Below are positions 8,268 through 15,234 of a DNA stretch of 15,949 nt, one piece after another. A program made the translations under genes and the position numbers. Below the pieces are notes generated by a model that was not told the origin of the DNA, did no database searches, and saw nothing but the letters and a program-made list of their open reading frames with translations. Every line of letters starts with the position of its first letter. Position 1 is the first letter of the stretch. The stretch spans positions 1 through 15,949 of the forward strand of contig JBKPOG010000067.1 of the NCBI GenBank assembly GCA_046732975.1, written 5' to 3'. This DNA comes from JAMXLO01 sp046732975 (GTDB lineage Bacteria > Pseudomonadota > Alphaproteobacteria > Acetobacterales > Acetobacteraceae).

Positions 8268-8984
8268 CTACGGCCTCGTCGGGCTCGGCCAGTTCGGCCG
8301 GTCCAGCGGATCGAAAACGCGCAGGTGGTCCATATGATCCTCCACCGCCTGCACGCCAGGAATGTTCTCTGCCACCACGATAATCGCCTGACGGACCGTC
8401 TCGTCCGGCGCAACGCCCCACAAATGGACCACCCGGTCCGTCACCACAGCGTTGATCGAGGAGGGAGTCGCCCACGCCTGCCGCTGCAATTCGGCATAGA
8501 ATGCATCGCGGATCGTCCGGTCGTCGGCGTCGGCCGCTGGCGCTGCCAGGCTGGTGGCCAGCGCCTGCAATAAATTCCGGCGGGTGACGATACCTACCAG
8601 CCGCCCGCCGCGCGTCACCGGCACGCGCTTGATATGCCGCACCTCCAGGAGGTGTGCGACCTCGGTGATCGGCGTCGCCGCATCAACCGTCACCACGTCC
8701 CGGGTCATGATCTCGCTGGCCTTGCGGCCGTGTGACTTGGCGTAATCGGCCGCGAGGCGATCGCTCGAGCTCAGCAGCTCCAGCCATCGCAGCGGCCGCG
8801 CCTCGATGCCCAGTTCGACACGGCGCAGCAGGTCGCCCTCGCTCACCATGCCGATGACGCGTCCATCCTCGACAATCGGTACGCCGCTGACATCGTGGTC
8901 CAGCATCAGCCGCACGAGTTCGGCCAGTGACGTATCGGGTCCCGCAAAGATGACATCCGGGGTCATGACATCAGCAGCGTGCAT
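8268..8984 (-). CDS. CBS-CBS-BON domain protein
   Basis: A 238-residue soluble protein. Two CBS domains occupy about residues 5-55 (VMTPDVIFAGPDTSL ... GRVIGMVSEGDLLRR) and 90-145 (IMTRDVVTVDAATPI ... GRLVGIVTRRNLLQA). A BON domain follows at about 155-222 (IRDAFYAELQRQAWA ... VVHLWGVAPDETVRQA ... VEDHM). Paired CBS domains bind adenine nucleotides or related ligands and act as energy sensors. BON domains are usually linked to membrane or phospholipid association, though in this architecture the role is undefined. The start at 8984 has GGGAGA upstream and begins right at the first CBS motif; an in-frame GTG/ATG-type extension to 9035 would run into the FNR-like box. It is intact, unlike its two neighbours, and has its own FNR-like site 51 bases upstream, so it is probably induced in low oxygen. 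Confidence 0.9.
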   Translation of the reverse strand: MHAADVMTPDVIFAGPDTSLAELVRLMLDHDVSGVPIVEDGRVIGMVSEGDLLRRVELGIEARPLRWLELLSSSDRLAADYAKSHGRKASEIMTRDVVTVDAATPITEVAHLLEVRHIKRVPVTRGGRLVGIVTRRNLLQALATSLAAPAADADDRTIRDAFYAELQRQAWATPSSINAVVTDRVVHLWGVAPDETVRQAIIVVAENIPGVQAVEDHMDHLRVFDPLDRPNWPSPTRP

Positions 8985-9034
8985 GGGCTTCTCCCTGTCA
9001 CCGCACACAGATAGTGCCCCACATCCGGCGCGCA

Positions 9035-9048
9035 TTGACGCAGGTCAA
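9035..9048. promoter_or_regulatory. FNR/FixK-type box between CBS-BON gene and liv operon
   Basis: TTGACGCAGGTCAA is a perfect TTGAC-N4-GTCAA palindrome, the form favoured by FixK-like members of the CRP/FNR family. It lies 50 bases before the CBS-BON start (8984) and 61 bases before the start of the binding-protein gene (9110). It probably belongs to the CBS-BON promoter, matching the site at 7881-7894, but the divergent liv operon could also respond. Confidence 0.6.
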
Positions 9049-9109
9049 GTGGCCGTGCCGATATTGCGGCGGAACTCAGAAGCGAACGCTGCCTAGCAGG
9101 GAGGACTCC

Positions 9110-10315
9110 ATGACCACACGTTTCACACGTCGCGCCGCGATGCGCGCGGGCCTTGTCGCTGTGGCCGCGCCTGGAGTGCTACGCCATTCGCGCGGCGAGG
9201 CACCGATCAAGATTGGCATGCCCCTCGCGCTGACCGGGCCTGCCGCCGAGATTGGCGAGCAGATGCGCCACGGCGCGGAATTCTGGGCCAAGACGGTGAA
9301 CGCCAAAGGCGGCCTACTTGGCCGGCCGGTCGAACTGCATGTCGAGGATACCACCGGCGATCCCGCTACCTGCGTGCGCAAGGCACAACTTGTGGTGGAG
9401 CGCGACGACTGCCACCTTCTGTTCGGCATGGTGTTGTCATCCGAGGCGCTCGCCGTGGTGCCAAAGCTCGCCGAGTGGAACGCGATCTTCGTCTCCTCCG
9501 ACAATGGCGACGGACGGCTGACCGGCTCTTCCTTCGTGCCCAACTTCTTCCGTGCTAACATCTCTGGACCGATGGAGACACGGGTGATCTCGCTTTGGCT
9601 GCGGCGCGGCGAGATGAAGAATTTTTATGCCATCGGCATGGACTACGCCTGGGGGCACAACAGCATCGACGTGTTCAAGGATGAGGTGGCAAAGGCTAAG
9701 AAGAATTTCGTCGGTGCGGTGTTCTCGCCCATCGGCACCAAGGATTTTGCCACCTATATCACGAAGATCCGCCAAGCCGGCGCTGATGCGTGCTTCATTG
9801 TTATGCAGGGCGCCGACAACAATGCGTTCCTCTCGCAGGCACATGAGTACCGGCTGGCGGACAAGGTGCAGCTGGTGACATCGATCGTTGATCTGAACAG
9901 CATTCACGCGGTCGGCGACGCAGCACTTGGGCTGGCCGGTTCGACGCGTTACGTGTTCACCATCGACAATCCGGCGAACAAGGCATTCGTCGAGGCGTGG
10001 CGAAAGCAGTACGGCACCGAGCCCGACGTATTCGAAGGCGAACAGTGGCAGGCCTGCCAGATTCTTCAGGCCGGCATCGAGAAGGCGCAAAGCACCGATA
10101 CCGAAAAGCTGCGTGCCGCGCTGGAGACGGTGGCCGTGGACTCGATCAAGGGCAAGGCCGCGATCCGCGCCTGTGATCACCAAGCGGTGCAAGGCGGCTA
10201 CATGGTCAAGGTGGCGAAGAAGGAAGGCTTCAAGACGCCGTTCCCGGAGATCATTGCCACCTATCCGGGCGACGAGATTACGCCCCCATGTCGGCAGATG
10301 ACATTCGAAAGCTGA
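9110..10315 (+). CDS. ABC-transporter substrate-binding protein (LivJ-like), first gene of liv operon
   Basis: A 401-residue periplasmic binding protein of the LivJ/HAAT type. A twin-arginine-like leader (TRFTRRAAMRAGLVAVAA) covers about residues 3-20, and the mature fold begins near APIKIGMPLALTGPAAEIG. Other family hallmarks are NAKGGLLGRPVEL, a lobe-one GMVLSSEALAV, and YAIGMDYAWGHNS leading into the second lobe. The ATG at 9110 is preceded by GGGAGGA at 5-6 bases; the frame is open upstream to 9014, but that stretch lacks signal-peptide character and overlaps the FNR-like box. Genes for two permeases and two ATPases follow on the same strand, so it supplies ligand to that importer. It is separated from livH by a large inverted repeat. 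The ligand is not predictable: this family covers branched-chain amino acids, amides, urea and aromatic acids. Confidence 0.92.
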   Translation: MTTRFTRRAAMRAGLVAVAAPGVLRHSRGEAPIKIGMPLALTGPAAEIGEQMRHGAEFWAKTVNAKGGLLGRPVELHVEDTTGDPATCVRKAQLVVERDDCHLLFGMVLSSEALAVVPKLAEWNAIFVSSDNGDGRLTGSSFVPNFFRANISGPMETRVISLWLRRGEMKNFYAIGMDYAWGHNSIDVFKDEVAKAKKNFVGAVFSPIGTKDFATYITKIRQAGADACFIVMQGADNNAFLSQAHEYRLADKVQLVTSIVDLNSIHAVGDAALGLAGSTRYVFTIDNPANKAFVEAWRKQYGTEPDVFEGEQWQACQILQAGIEKAQSTDTEKLRAALETVAVDSIKGKAAIRACDHQAVQGGYMVKVAKKEGFKTPFPEIIATYPGDEITPPCRQMTFES

Positions 10316-10345
10316 ACGAAAGTGGCGGCCGATATTCCCAGGAAT

Positions 10346-10432
10346 CCCCCCTCCCCTCGCGGGAGGGGGATAGGGGGAGGGGGTCGTTGCGATCCCCCCC
10401 TCCCCCCAACCCCCTCCCGCGAGGGGAGGGGG
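10346..10432. repeat. Long G/C-rich inverted repeat between binding protein and livH
   Basis: Two arms of nearly 40 bases (about 10346-10384 and 10391-10432) are almost perfect reverse complements around a short GTTGC-type loop. Each arm itself contains a small palindrome, CCCCTCGCGGGAGGGG on the left and CCCCTCCCGCGAGGGG on the right. As RNA it would fold into one very stable hairpin in the 146-base gap between the binding-protein stop and the livH start. It has no run of U after the stem, so it is not a standard terminator. Its form matches dispersed intergenic palindromes seen in some GC-rich alphaproteobacteria; the number of genome copies cannot be judged here. A smaller palindrome, ATTCCCAGGAAT, lies just before it (about 10334-10345). 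Confidence 0.9.
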
Positions 10433-10461
10433 AGTGCTATTGCGGCCTCTGCTCCGCACTG

Positions 10462-11331
10462 ATGGACTTCACCGCCTTCATCGTTACCCAATGCCAGAAC
10501 GCGCTCTCCCAGGCTGCGCTGTTGTTCTTCTTGGGCGTCGGCCTCACGCTCATCTTCGGCATCATGCGCATTGTGAATTTCGCGCATGGTGCTTTCTTTA
10601 TGCTGGGCGCGTATGTCGGGTATTCCGCGGTCGCGATCGTCGGCAACTTCTGGGCCGCGCTGATCCTGTCGCCCCTGCTGGTGGGCGCCTTTGGAGCAGC
10701 ATTCGAACTCGGCGTGCTCCGGCTACTGTATCGCCGTGATCATAGCGCCTTTCTGATGGTGACCTTCGGCCTTACCCTGATCATGGGCGAAGCAATCCGC
10801 CTGATCTGGGGCGTCAACGCGCTCGAGGTTCGCGCCCCGCCCGCCCTCTCCGGTATCGTGTTCATCCTGGATGAACCGTTCCCGATCTATCGCCTATTTC
10901 TCGCTGCCGCCGGCATCGTGGTGGCGATCGCTATCTGGCAGTTCTTAGAACGCACCCGTCTCGGCCTGCTGATCCGTGCGACGTCGCAGAACGCCGAGAT
11001 GGTGCACGCGCTCGGCACGGATGTACGCTTGGTGCGATCGGCGGTGTTCGGCATCGGCTGCGGCCTCGCGGGCATCGGCGGCGTGTTGGCCGCTCCACTC
11101 GTAACCGCGTCGCTGGCCATGGCACCCGACGCGGTAATCGACACCTTCGTCATCGTCATCATCGGCGGCATGGGCAGCTTCCTCGGTTCCGCACTCGGCG
11201 CGCTGCTGGTTGCTTTCGTGCAGGTGTTCGGCACCTACTACTTTCCCGACCTGGCACTCGCGCTGATGTACCTCGTCATGGTCATGGTGCTGGTGATCCG
11301 CCCGGGCGGGCTGCTCGGCAAGGAAGCCTGA
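10462..11331 (+). CDS. livH: Branched-chain amino acid-type ABC permease LivH
   Basis: A 289-residue inner-membrane permease with about eight hydrophobic helices. The N-terminal GVGLTLIFGIMRIVNFAHG (26-44) is the most recognisable LivH motif. Later features are RTRLGLLIRATSQNAEMVHALG, the cytoplasmic loop that couples to the ATPases, and IIGGMGSFLGSALGAL near the end. It forms the membrane channel with LivM. I start at the ATG at 10462 because it sits where the family begins; the frame is open back to 10288, but that stretch translates the inverted repeat into a low-complexity Pro/Arg/Gly leader. No clear Shine-Dalgarno precedes 10462, so translation may be weak. The stop overlaps the livM start by one base. 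The symbol reflects family, not proven substrate. Confidence 0.9.
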   Translation: MDFTAFIVTQCQNALSQAALLFFLGVGLTLIFGIMRIVNFAHGAFFMLGAYVGYSAVAIVGNFWAALILSPLLVGAFGAAFELGVLRLLYRRDHSAFLMVTFGLTLIMGEAIRLIWGVNALEVRAPPALSGIVFILDEPFPIYRLFLAAAGIVVAIAIWQFLERTRLGLLIRATSQNAEMVHALGTDVRLVRSAVFGIGCGLAGIGGVLAAPLVTASLAMAPDAVIDTFVIVIIGGMGSFLGSALGALLVAFVQVFGTYYFPDLALALMYLVMVMVLVIRPGGLLGKEA

Positions 11332-12302
11332 TGAATTTTTCCCGCGGACTTGCTGCGGCCGCTTGTGTGCTCGCGCTCGCACCAGCGGCCCTGCCACCCT
11401 ACGCGATGACGCTGCTCACCGAGGCACTGATCCTTGGCCTGTTCGCCATGAGCCTTGATCTGATGGTGGGTTATACGCGCCTGCTGTCGTTCGGCCATGC
11501 CGCCGCCTACGGCTTAGGCGCGTATGCCTGCGGCAATCTGCTGCTGCATACCGGCATGCCGCTGCTCTTCGCCGTGCCGCTCGCTGCTCTCTTCAGCGGT
11601 ATAGTAGCGATCGGCGTGGCCTGGGTATGCACGCTTGCCTCCGGTGTGTCGTTCTCCATGCTGACTCTGGCCTTCGCACAACTGTTCTATGCCGTGGCAT
11701 TCAAATGGAGCGCGGTTACCGGCGCATCTGATGGTCTCGCCGGCATTCCGCGCAGCCCCGGTCCGTTCGGCATCACCGTGTTTGCCGGCAAGGCAGGCTT
11801 CTACTACCTGGTGCTCGCCTGCCTGATTGGGTCGCTGCTGTTCTGCCGCGTGCTGGTGCATTCGCCATTTGGCGAAGTGCTGCGTGGCATTCGTGAGAAC
11901 GAGGCCAAGACTCTATCGCTCGGTTACAACACGCGCCGCTACAAGATTGCGGTCGTGGCGATCGCCTTCGCTTTTGGTGGACTGGCCGGTGCGCTCTATG
12001 CACCGTTCGCTGGCTTTGCCAATACCGAGCTGTTGTTCTGGCTGTTCTCCGGGCAGGTGCTGATCATGGTGATCGTCGGCGGTGCCGGCACTCTGATCGG
12101 GCCCATCATTGGGGCCGCATTCTTCATGCTGGTCTCGAACCTGCTGAGTTCCTGGACCGACTCCTGGGCGGCGTTCTTTGGCCTGATCTTCATCGGCTTC
12201 GTGCTGTTCGCGCCGCAGGGTATCTGGGGCCTGCTGAGCGGCATAGGTCGCGCAAAAGGACGCGAGCGAGTGCGATGGCGCTTCTTGAAATCGATGAGTT
12301 GA
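11331..12302 (+). CDS. livM: Branched-chain amino acid-type ABC permease LivM
   Basis: A 323-residue inner-membrane permease, partner of LivH in the import channel. The motif LFAMSLDLMVGYTRLLSFGHAA (split around residues 39-61) is characteristic, as are the coupling-loop segment SPFGEVLRGIRENEAKTLSLGY and the later VIVGGAGTLIGPIIGA. Length and the run of about nine to ten hydrophobic segments fit the shorter LivM proteins that lack extra N-terminal domains. The ATG overlaps the livH stop (TGATG), with AAGGAAG about 5 bases upstream, indicating translational coupling. The 3' end runs 28 bases into livG in a different frame. Confidence 0.92.
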   Translation: MNFSRGLAAAACVLALAPAALPPYAMTLLTEALILGLFAMSLDLMVGYTRLLSFGHAAAYGLGAYACGNLLLHTGMPLLFAVPLAALFSGIVAIGVAWVCTLASGVSFSMLTLAFAQLFYAVAFKWSAVTGASDGLAGIPRSPGPFGITVFAGKAGFYYLVLACLIGSLLFCRVLVHSPFGEVLRGIRENEAKTLSLGYNTRRYKIAVVAIAFAFGGLAGALYAPFAGFANTELLFWLFSGQVLIMVIVGGAGTLIGPIIGAAFFMLVSNLLSSWTDSWAAFFGLIFIGFVLFAPQGIWGLLSGIGRAKGRERVRWRFLKSMS

Positions 12303-13024
12303 CCCGCCGCTTCGGCGGCATCATCGCGGTCGACCGTGTATCGATGCGTGTCGAGGCTGGTGAAGTGCGCGCCGTCATCGGCCCCAACGGTGCGGGCAAA
12401 TCGACGCTGTTCAACCTGATCACCGGTGTGGTGAAAGCATCCGACGGGCGCGTGCGGTTCGATGGCACCACGCTGACCGGCCAAACGCCTTACAGCATCT
12501 GCCAGCATGGCATATCGCGCACGTTCCAGATCACCGCATTGTTCCCCGAGATGACCGCACGCGAGAACGCTCGCCTCGCGGCGCAGGCGCGCCATGCGCG
12601 GCGCTGGCAACCATACGGCGGCAGCACGGTATTCGGCGATGCCGGGCGTCGCGGAGATGTCGCGCTGGAACGCCTTGGGCTGACGCATGTCGCGCATCGG
12701 CCGGCGGGACTGCTGTCCCATGGCGATCAGCGCCTGCTGGAAGTTGCGATGGCGTTGGCACAGCAGCCTCGCCTGCTGCTGCTGGACGAGCCCACACAGG
12801 GACTGTCAGTCGAGGAGACCGCGCAGGCGGTGGACACCTTGGCCGCACTGCTTGCAGACAAAGCAATGACTGTGCTGCTGGTCGAGCATGACATGGAGGT
12901 GGTGTTCCGCCTCGCGCACATGATCACCGTGTTGCATCGTGGCGCCGTCATCGCCGACGGCGTGCCCGATGCTGTGCGAGCGGACATCGAGGTGCAGCGA
13001 GCCTATCTCGGAGGCCTCGCCTGA
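12275..13024 (+). CDS. livG: ABC transporter ATP-binding protein LivG
   Basis: A 249-residue cytoplasmic ATPase that drives the LivHM permease. It shows Walker A GPNGAGKST (36-44), the Q-loop in SRTFQ (Gln85), a signature LSHGDQ (147-152) in place of LSGGQ, Walker B RLLLLDEP (166-173), and the H-loop LLVEHDM with His205. The non-canonical signature and the stretch between Q-loop and signature are usual for LivG. All catalytic residues are present. The start overlaps the end of livM by 28 bases; AAAGGA lies about 13 bases upstream, so expression is probably coupled to livM. The stop overlaps the livF start. Confidence 0.93.
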   Translation: MALLEIDELTRRFGGIIAVDRVSMRVEAGEVRAVIGPNGAGKSTLFNLITGVVKASDGRVRFDGTTLTGQTPYSICQHGISRTFQITALFPEMTARENARLAAQARHARRWQPYGGSTVFGDAGRRGDVALERLGLTHVAHRPAGLLSHGDQRLLEVAMALAQQPRLLLLDEPTQGLSVEETAQAVDTLAALLADKAMTVLLVEHDMEVVFRLAHMITVLHRGAVIADGVPDAVRADIEVQRAYLGGLA

Positions 13025-13719
13025 TGCTCTCGATTGAAGGCCTGAACACACATTATGGCGCCAGCCACGTGCTGCAGGGCGTCGACCTGGTCGTGCCGCA
13101 GGGGCGCATCTGCTCCATTCTTGGCCGCAACGGCGTCGGCAAGACAACGACGGTGCGGACGGTGATGGGGCTGGTGCCGTCAAGTGGCGGCCGTGTCACA
13201 TTGGATGGCGCCGACATCACCGGCTGGGCACCGCATCGCGTGGCGCGGGCCGGCATCGCCTACGTGCCGGAAGGTCGGCTGATCTTTCCCGACCTGACGG
13301 TGGTGGAGAACATCCGCGTCGCCGAGCGGAAGCCCTCACGCGCGTGGCCATTGCCGCGACTGATGGAACTGTTCCCGCCGCTGCTCGAGCGCGCATCGAG
13401 CCGTGGCGGCACATTGTCAGGCGGCGAGCAGCAGATGCTGGCGATCGCACGAGCGCTCGTCAGCGATCCTAAGGTGATGCTGCTCGACGAGCCGAGCCAG
13501 GGCTTGGCTCCGCTGGTGGTGCGCGAACTGTCCAATGTGATCCGGCGTCTGCCCAGCGAGGGTGTGACGATCTTGCTGATCGAGCAGAACATGCGTCTGG
13601 CCGAGGCGGTCGCTGACGAAATCCACATCATGGTCAAAGGCCGTGTGGTCTATGCAGCCTCGCCGGAGCAGTTCCGTGGGGAGGAGTCAGAAATTCGGAG
13701 CCGGTTTCTGACGGTTTAG
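13024..13719 (+). CDS. livF: ABC transporter ATP-binding protein LivF
   Basis: A 231-residue ATPase, the second nucleotide-binding subunit of the importer. Motifs are Walker A GRNGVGKTT (34-42), the LivF-typical YVPEGRLIFPDLTVVENI, signature LSGGEQ (131-136), Walker B VMLLDEP (151-157), and LLIEQNM, where LivF proteins usually have Gln at the H-loop position. The ATG overlaps the livG stop by one base, with GGAGG about 8 bases upstream. It ends in TAG, and no terminator hairpin is evident before the toxin-antitoxin genes 68 bases downstream, so read-through is possible. Confidence 0.94.
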   Translation: MLSIEGLNTHYGASHVLQGVDLVVPQGRICSILGRNGVGKTTTVRTVMGLVPSSGGRVTLDGADITGWAPHRVARAGIAYVPEGRLIFPDLTVVENIRVAERKPSRAWPLPRLMELFPPLLERASSRGGTLSGGEQQMLAIARALVSDPKVMLLDEPSQGLAPLVVRELSNVIRRLPSEGVTILLIEQNMRLAEAVADEIHIMVKGRVVYAASPEQFRGEESEIRSRFLTV

Positions 13720-13740
13720 TCCGGCGCTTGCCCAAACCGG

Positions 13741-13770
13741 GATATTCGAATATCTATATATGGATATCCA
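13741..13770. promoter_or_regulatory. AT-rich palindromes upstream of vapBC (probable operator/promoter)
   Basis: A 30-base AT-rich island in GC-rich surroundings contains the perfect palindrome GATATTCGAATATC (13741-13754), a TATATA, and a second palindrome TGGATATCCA (13761-13770), ending 17 bases before the antitoxin ATG. Type II antitoxins commonly repress their own promoter by binding such palindromes, so this is the likely autoregulatory site. The exact -35 and -10 hexamers are not assignable. Confidence 0.55.
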
Positions 13771-13787
13771 GGCAAACTGCGGGGCCA

Positions 13788-14027
13788 ATGCCACTCTACA
13801 TCAAGGATGATGGAACTGCCGCACTAGTGGCGGAACTCGCCAGAAGGCGCGGCGTATCAAAGCAGGAGGCCGTGCGTCTTGCCGTGCAGGCAGAACTGCA
13901 GCGGATTGCTGAAGCGATCCCGTTGCGCGAGCGGATCGCAGCGTGGCGCAAAGAACACCCGATGCCTCCGGCAACCCACCTGAAAGCCGACAAGGCGTTC
14001 TTCGATGAACTGTCGGGCGAGCATTGA
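13788..14027 (+). CDS. VapB-type antitoxin (Rv0623/PSK-like)
   Basis: A 79-residue protein beginning MPLYIKDDGTAALVAELARR and continuing RGVSKQEAVRLAVQAEL, the pattern of the PSK/Rv0623-type VapB antitoxin family. A short strand is followed by a helix pair that dimerises and binds DNA, and the charged C-terminal half would wrap the toxin. I start at 13788 because that is where the family begins; an upstream ATG at 13728 would translate the palindromic operator. The Shine-Dalgarno is poor (GGGG about 4 bases upstream). Its stop overlaps the toxin start by 4 bases. It should neutralise the PIN-domain toxin and autorepress the pair. Confidence 0.8.
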   Translation: MPLYIKDDGTAALVAELARRRGVSKQEAVRLAVQAELQRIAEAIPLRERIAAWRKEHPMPPATHLKADKAFFDELSGEH

Positions 14028-14425
14028 CGATCTTTATCGACGCCTCGGCGATGATCTCGATGATGACGGGCGAGAGCGACGCAAACGAATTGGCTGACCA
14101 AATGGAGGCGGAACAATCGCGTCTGTGCTCCGCCATCTCGCTGTGGGAAACGATAGCGGGCCTGTGCCGAAGTTACACATTCTCGGTTCCTTCGGCGCGC
14201 AGGGTCGTGCAGAGTTTTATTGCGCTGAACGAGATCAATTTTGTCACCGTCGGCGAGCGCGAATTCGAACTGGCAAGTCAGGCTTATGCAGAATTTGGTA
14301 AGGGAAGGCATCCAGCTGCTTTGAACCTTGGCGATTGTTTTGCCTACGCCTGCGCCAAGTCCAATAGGGCCAAGCTTCTGTTCAAAGGCGACGATTTTAC
14401 CAAAACCGATATCAGTGCTCTTTGA
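14024..14425 (+). CDS. VapC-type PIN-domain toxin ribonuclease
   Basis: A 133-residue PIN-domain protein, the probable toxin of the pair. PIN toxins are Mg/Mn-dependent RNases that cut tRNA or rRNA when freed from antitoxin. The acidic active-site residues are all present: Asp6 in TIFIDASA, Glu42 in LWETIAG, Asp104 in NLGDCFAYA, and Asp123/Asp124 in FKGDDF. Length is normal, so the toxin looks functional. The start is TTG at 14024, overlapping the antitoxin TGA, because no ATG or GTG fits before the conserved first strand; this links toxin synthesis to antitoxin translation and probably keeps it lower. The stop is 22 bases before the SDR gene. Confidence 0.87.
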   Translation: MTIFIDASAMISMMTGESDANELADQMEAEQSRLCSAISLWETIAGLCRSYTFSVPSARRVVQSFIALNEINFVTVGEREFELASQAYAEFGKGRHPAALNLGDCFAYACAKSNRAKLLFKGDDFTKTDISAL

Positions 14426-14447
14426 CCTGGGTACGAGGAGAAAATGC

Positions 14448-15230
14448 ATGGACCTGAACCTGCGCGGCAAGACCGCGCTGATCACCGGCGCATCGAAAGG
14501 CATCGGCCGTGCCTGCGCTGAAGCCCTGGCCGAGGAAGGCGTCAACGTCATCCTTGTCTCGCGCACGCAGAGCGACCTTGATGCCGTGCGCGACAGGATC
14601 GCCTCGCGCCAGAACGTGCGTGCGGAGGTGCATGCCTTCGACATCTCCGACAGTCGGAACGTGGACCGTCTAGCGCAGCTGCATCCCGACATCGACATCC
14701 TGGTGAATAACGCCGGCGCCATCCCCGGTGGCAACCTGCAGGAGATCGACGAGCCGCGCTGGCGCGAGGCGTGGGATCTCAAAGTCTACGGATATATCAA
14801 CATGTGCCGCCGCTTCTACGCGCTGATGAAGCAACGTGGGCGCGGCGTGATCATCAACATCCTTGGCATGGCCGGCGAGCGCATGGACGCCGGCTACATC
14901 GCCGGTTCCACCGGCAATGCCGGACTGATGGCATTCACCAGAACGCTCGGTGGCGCTGCTTCATCAGACAATCTACGTGTTGTCGGCATCAACCCCGGTG
15001 CCATCGCCACCGACCGCCTGGTGACGATCATGCAGAAGCGCGCGCAGGACCGATTGGGTGACGCCAGCCGCTGGGGGGAGCTGATGAAGCCCCTGCCATT
15101 CGGCCGCGCGGGCACACCGGAAGAGATCGGCTGGATGGCTGCGTTCCTCGCGTCCGACCGATCCGCCTATACCAGCGGCACGATCATCACTATCGACGGC
15201 GGCGCAGCCAACCGCGGTCCGATGTTCTGA
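14448..15230 (+). CDS. Divergent short-chain dehydrogenase/reductase (SDR) family protein
   Basis: A 260-residue protein with the SDR Rossmann fold: TGASKGIG (13-20) for nucleotide binding, FDIS near 64-67, NNAG (87-90), and the C-terminal YTSGTIITIDGG. The active-site region is unusual. Tyr150 is present, but the usual YxxxK reads YIAGS, so Lys is Ser154. The position of the catalytic Ser appears to be Gly140 (INILGMAGE), and the usual Asn of the helix before it is Lys112 (LKVYG). Such SDRs may have a changed mechanism or another substrate class; oxidoreductase activity should not be assumed. GAGGAG lies 7-8 bases before the ATG at 14448; an overlapping ATG at 14444 is out of frame. It follows the toxin gene on the same strand and converges with the amidohydrolase gene, 4 bases apart. 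Confidence 0.88.
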   Translation: MDLNLRGKTALITGASKGIGRACAEALAEEGVNVILVSRTQSDLDAVRDRIASRQNVRAEVHAFDISDSRNVDRLAQLHPDIDILVNNAGAIPGGNLQEIDEPRWREAWDLKVYGYINMCRRFYALMKQRGRGVIINILGMAGERMDAGYIAGSTGNAGLMAFTRTLGGAASSDNLRVVGINPGAIATDRLVTIMQKRAQDRLGDASRWGELMKPLPFGRAGTPEEIGWMAAFLASDRSAYTSGTIITIDGGAANRGPMF

Positions 15231-15234
15231 CCGC

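Noticed and set aside
10346..10432. Inverted repeat as a rho-independent terminator or CRISPR unit
   Set aside because: There is no T tract after the stem, the operon continues directly afterwards, and there are no spaced direct repeats.
9437..10459. 340-codon minus-strand open frame opposite the binding protein
   Set aside because: It runs through the inverted repeat and antisense to a clear gene, has no domain signal, and has the composition of a shadow frame.
10288..10461. Upstream ATG at 10288 as livH start
   Set aside because: The extra 58 residues overlap the end of the binding-protein gene and translate the inverted repeat into Pro/Arg/Gly low-complexity sequence with no permease similarity.
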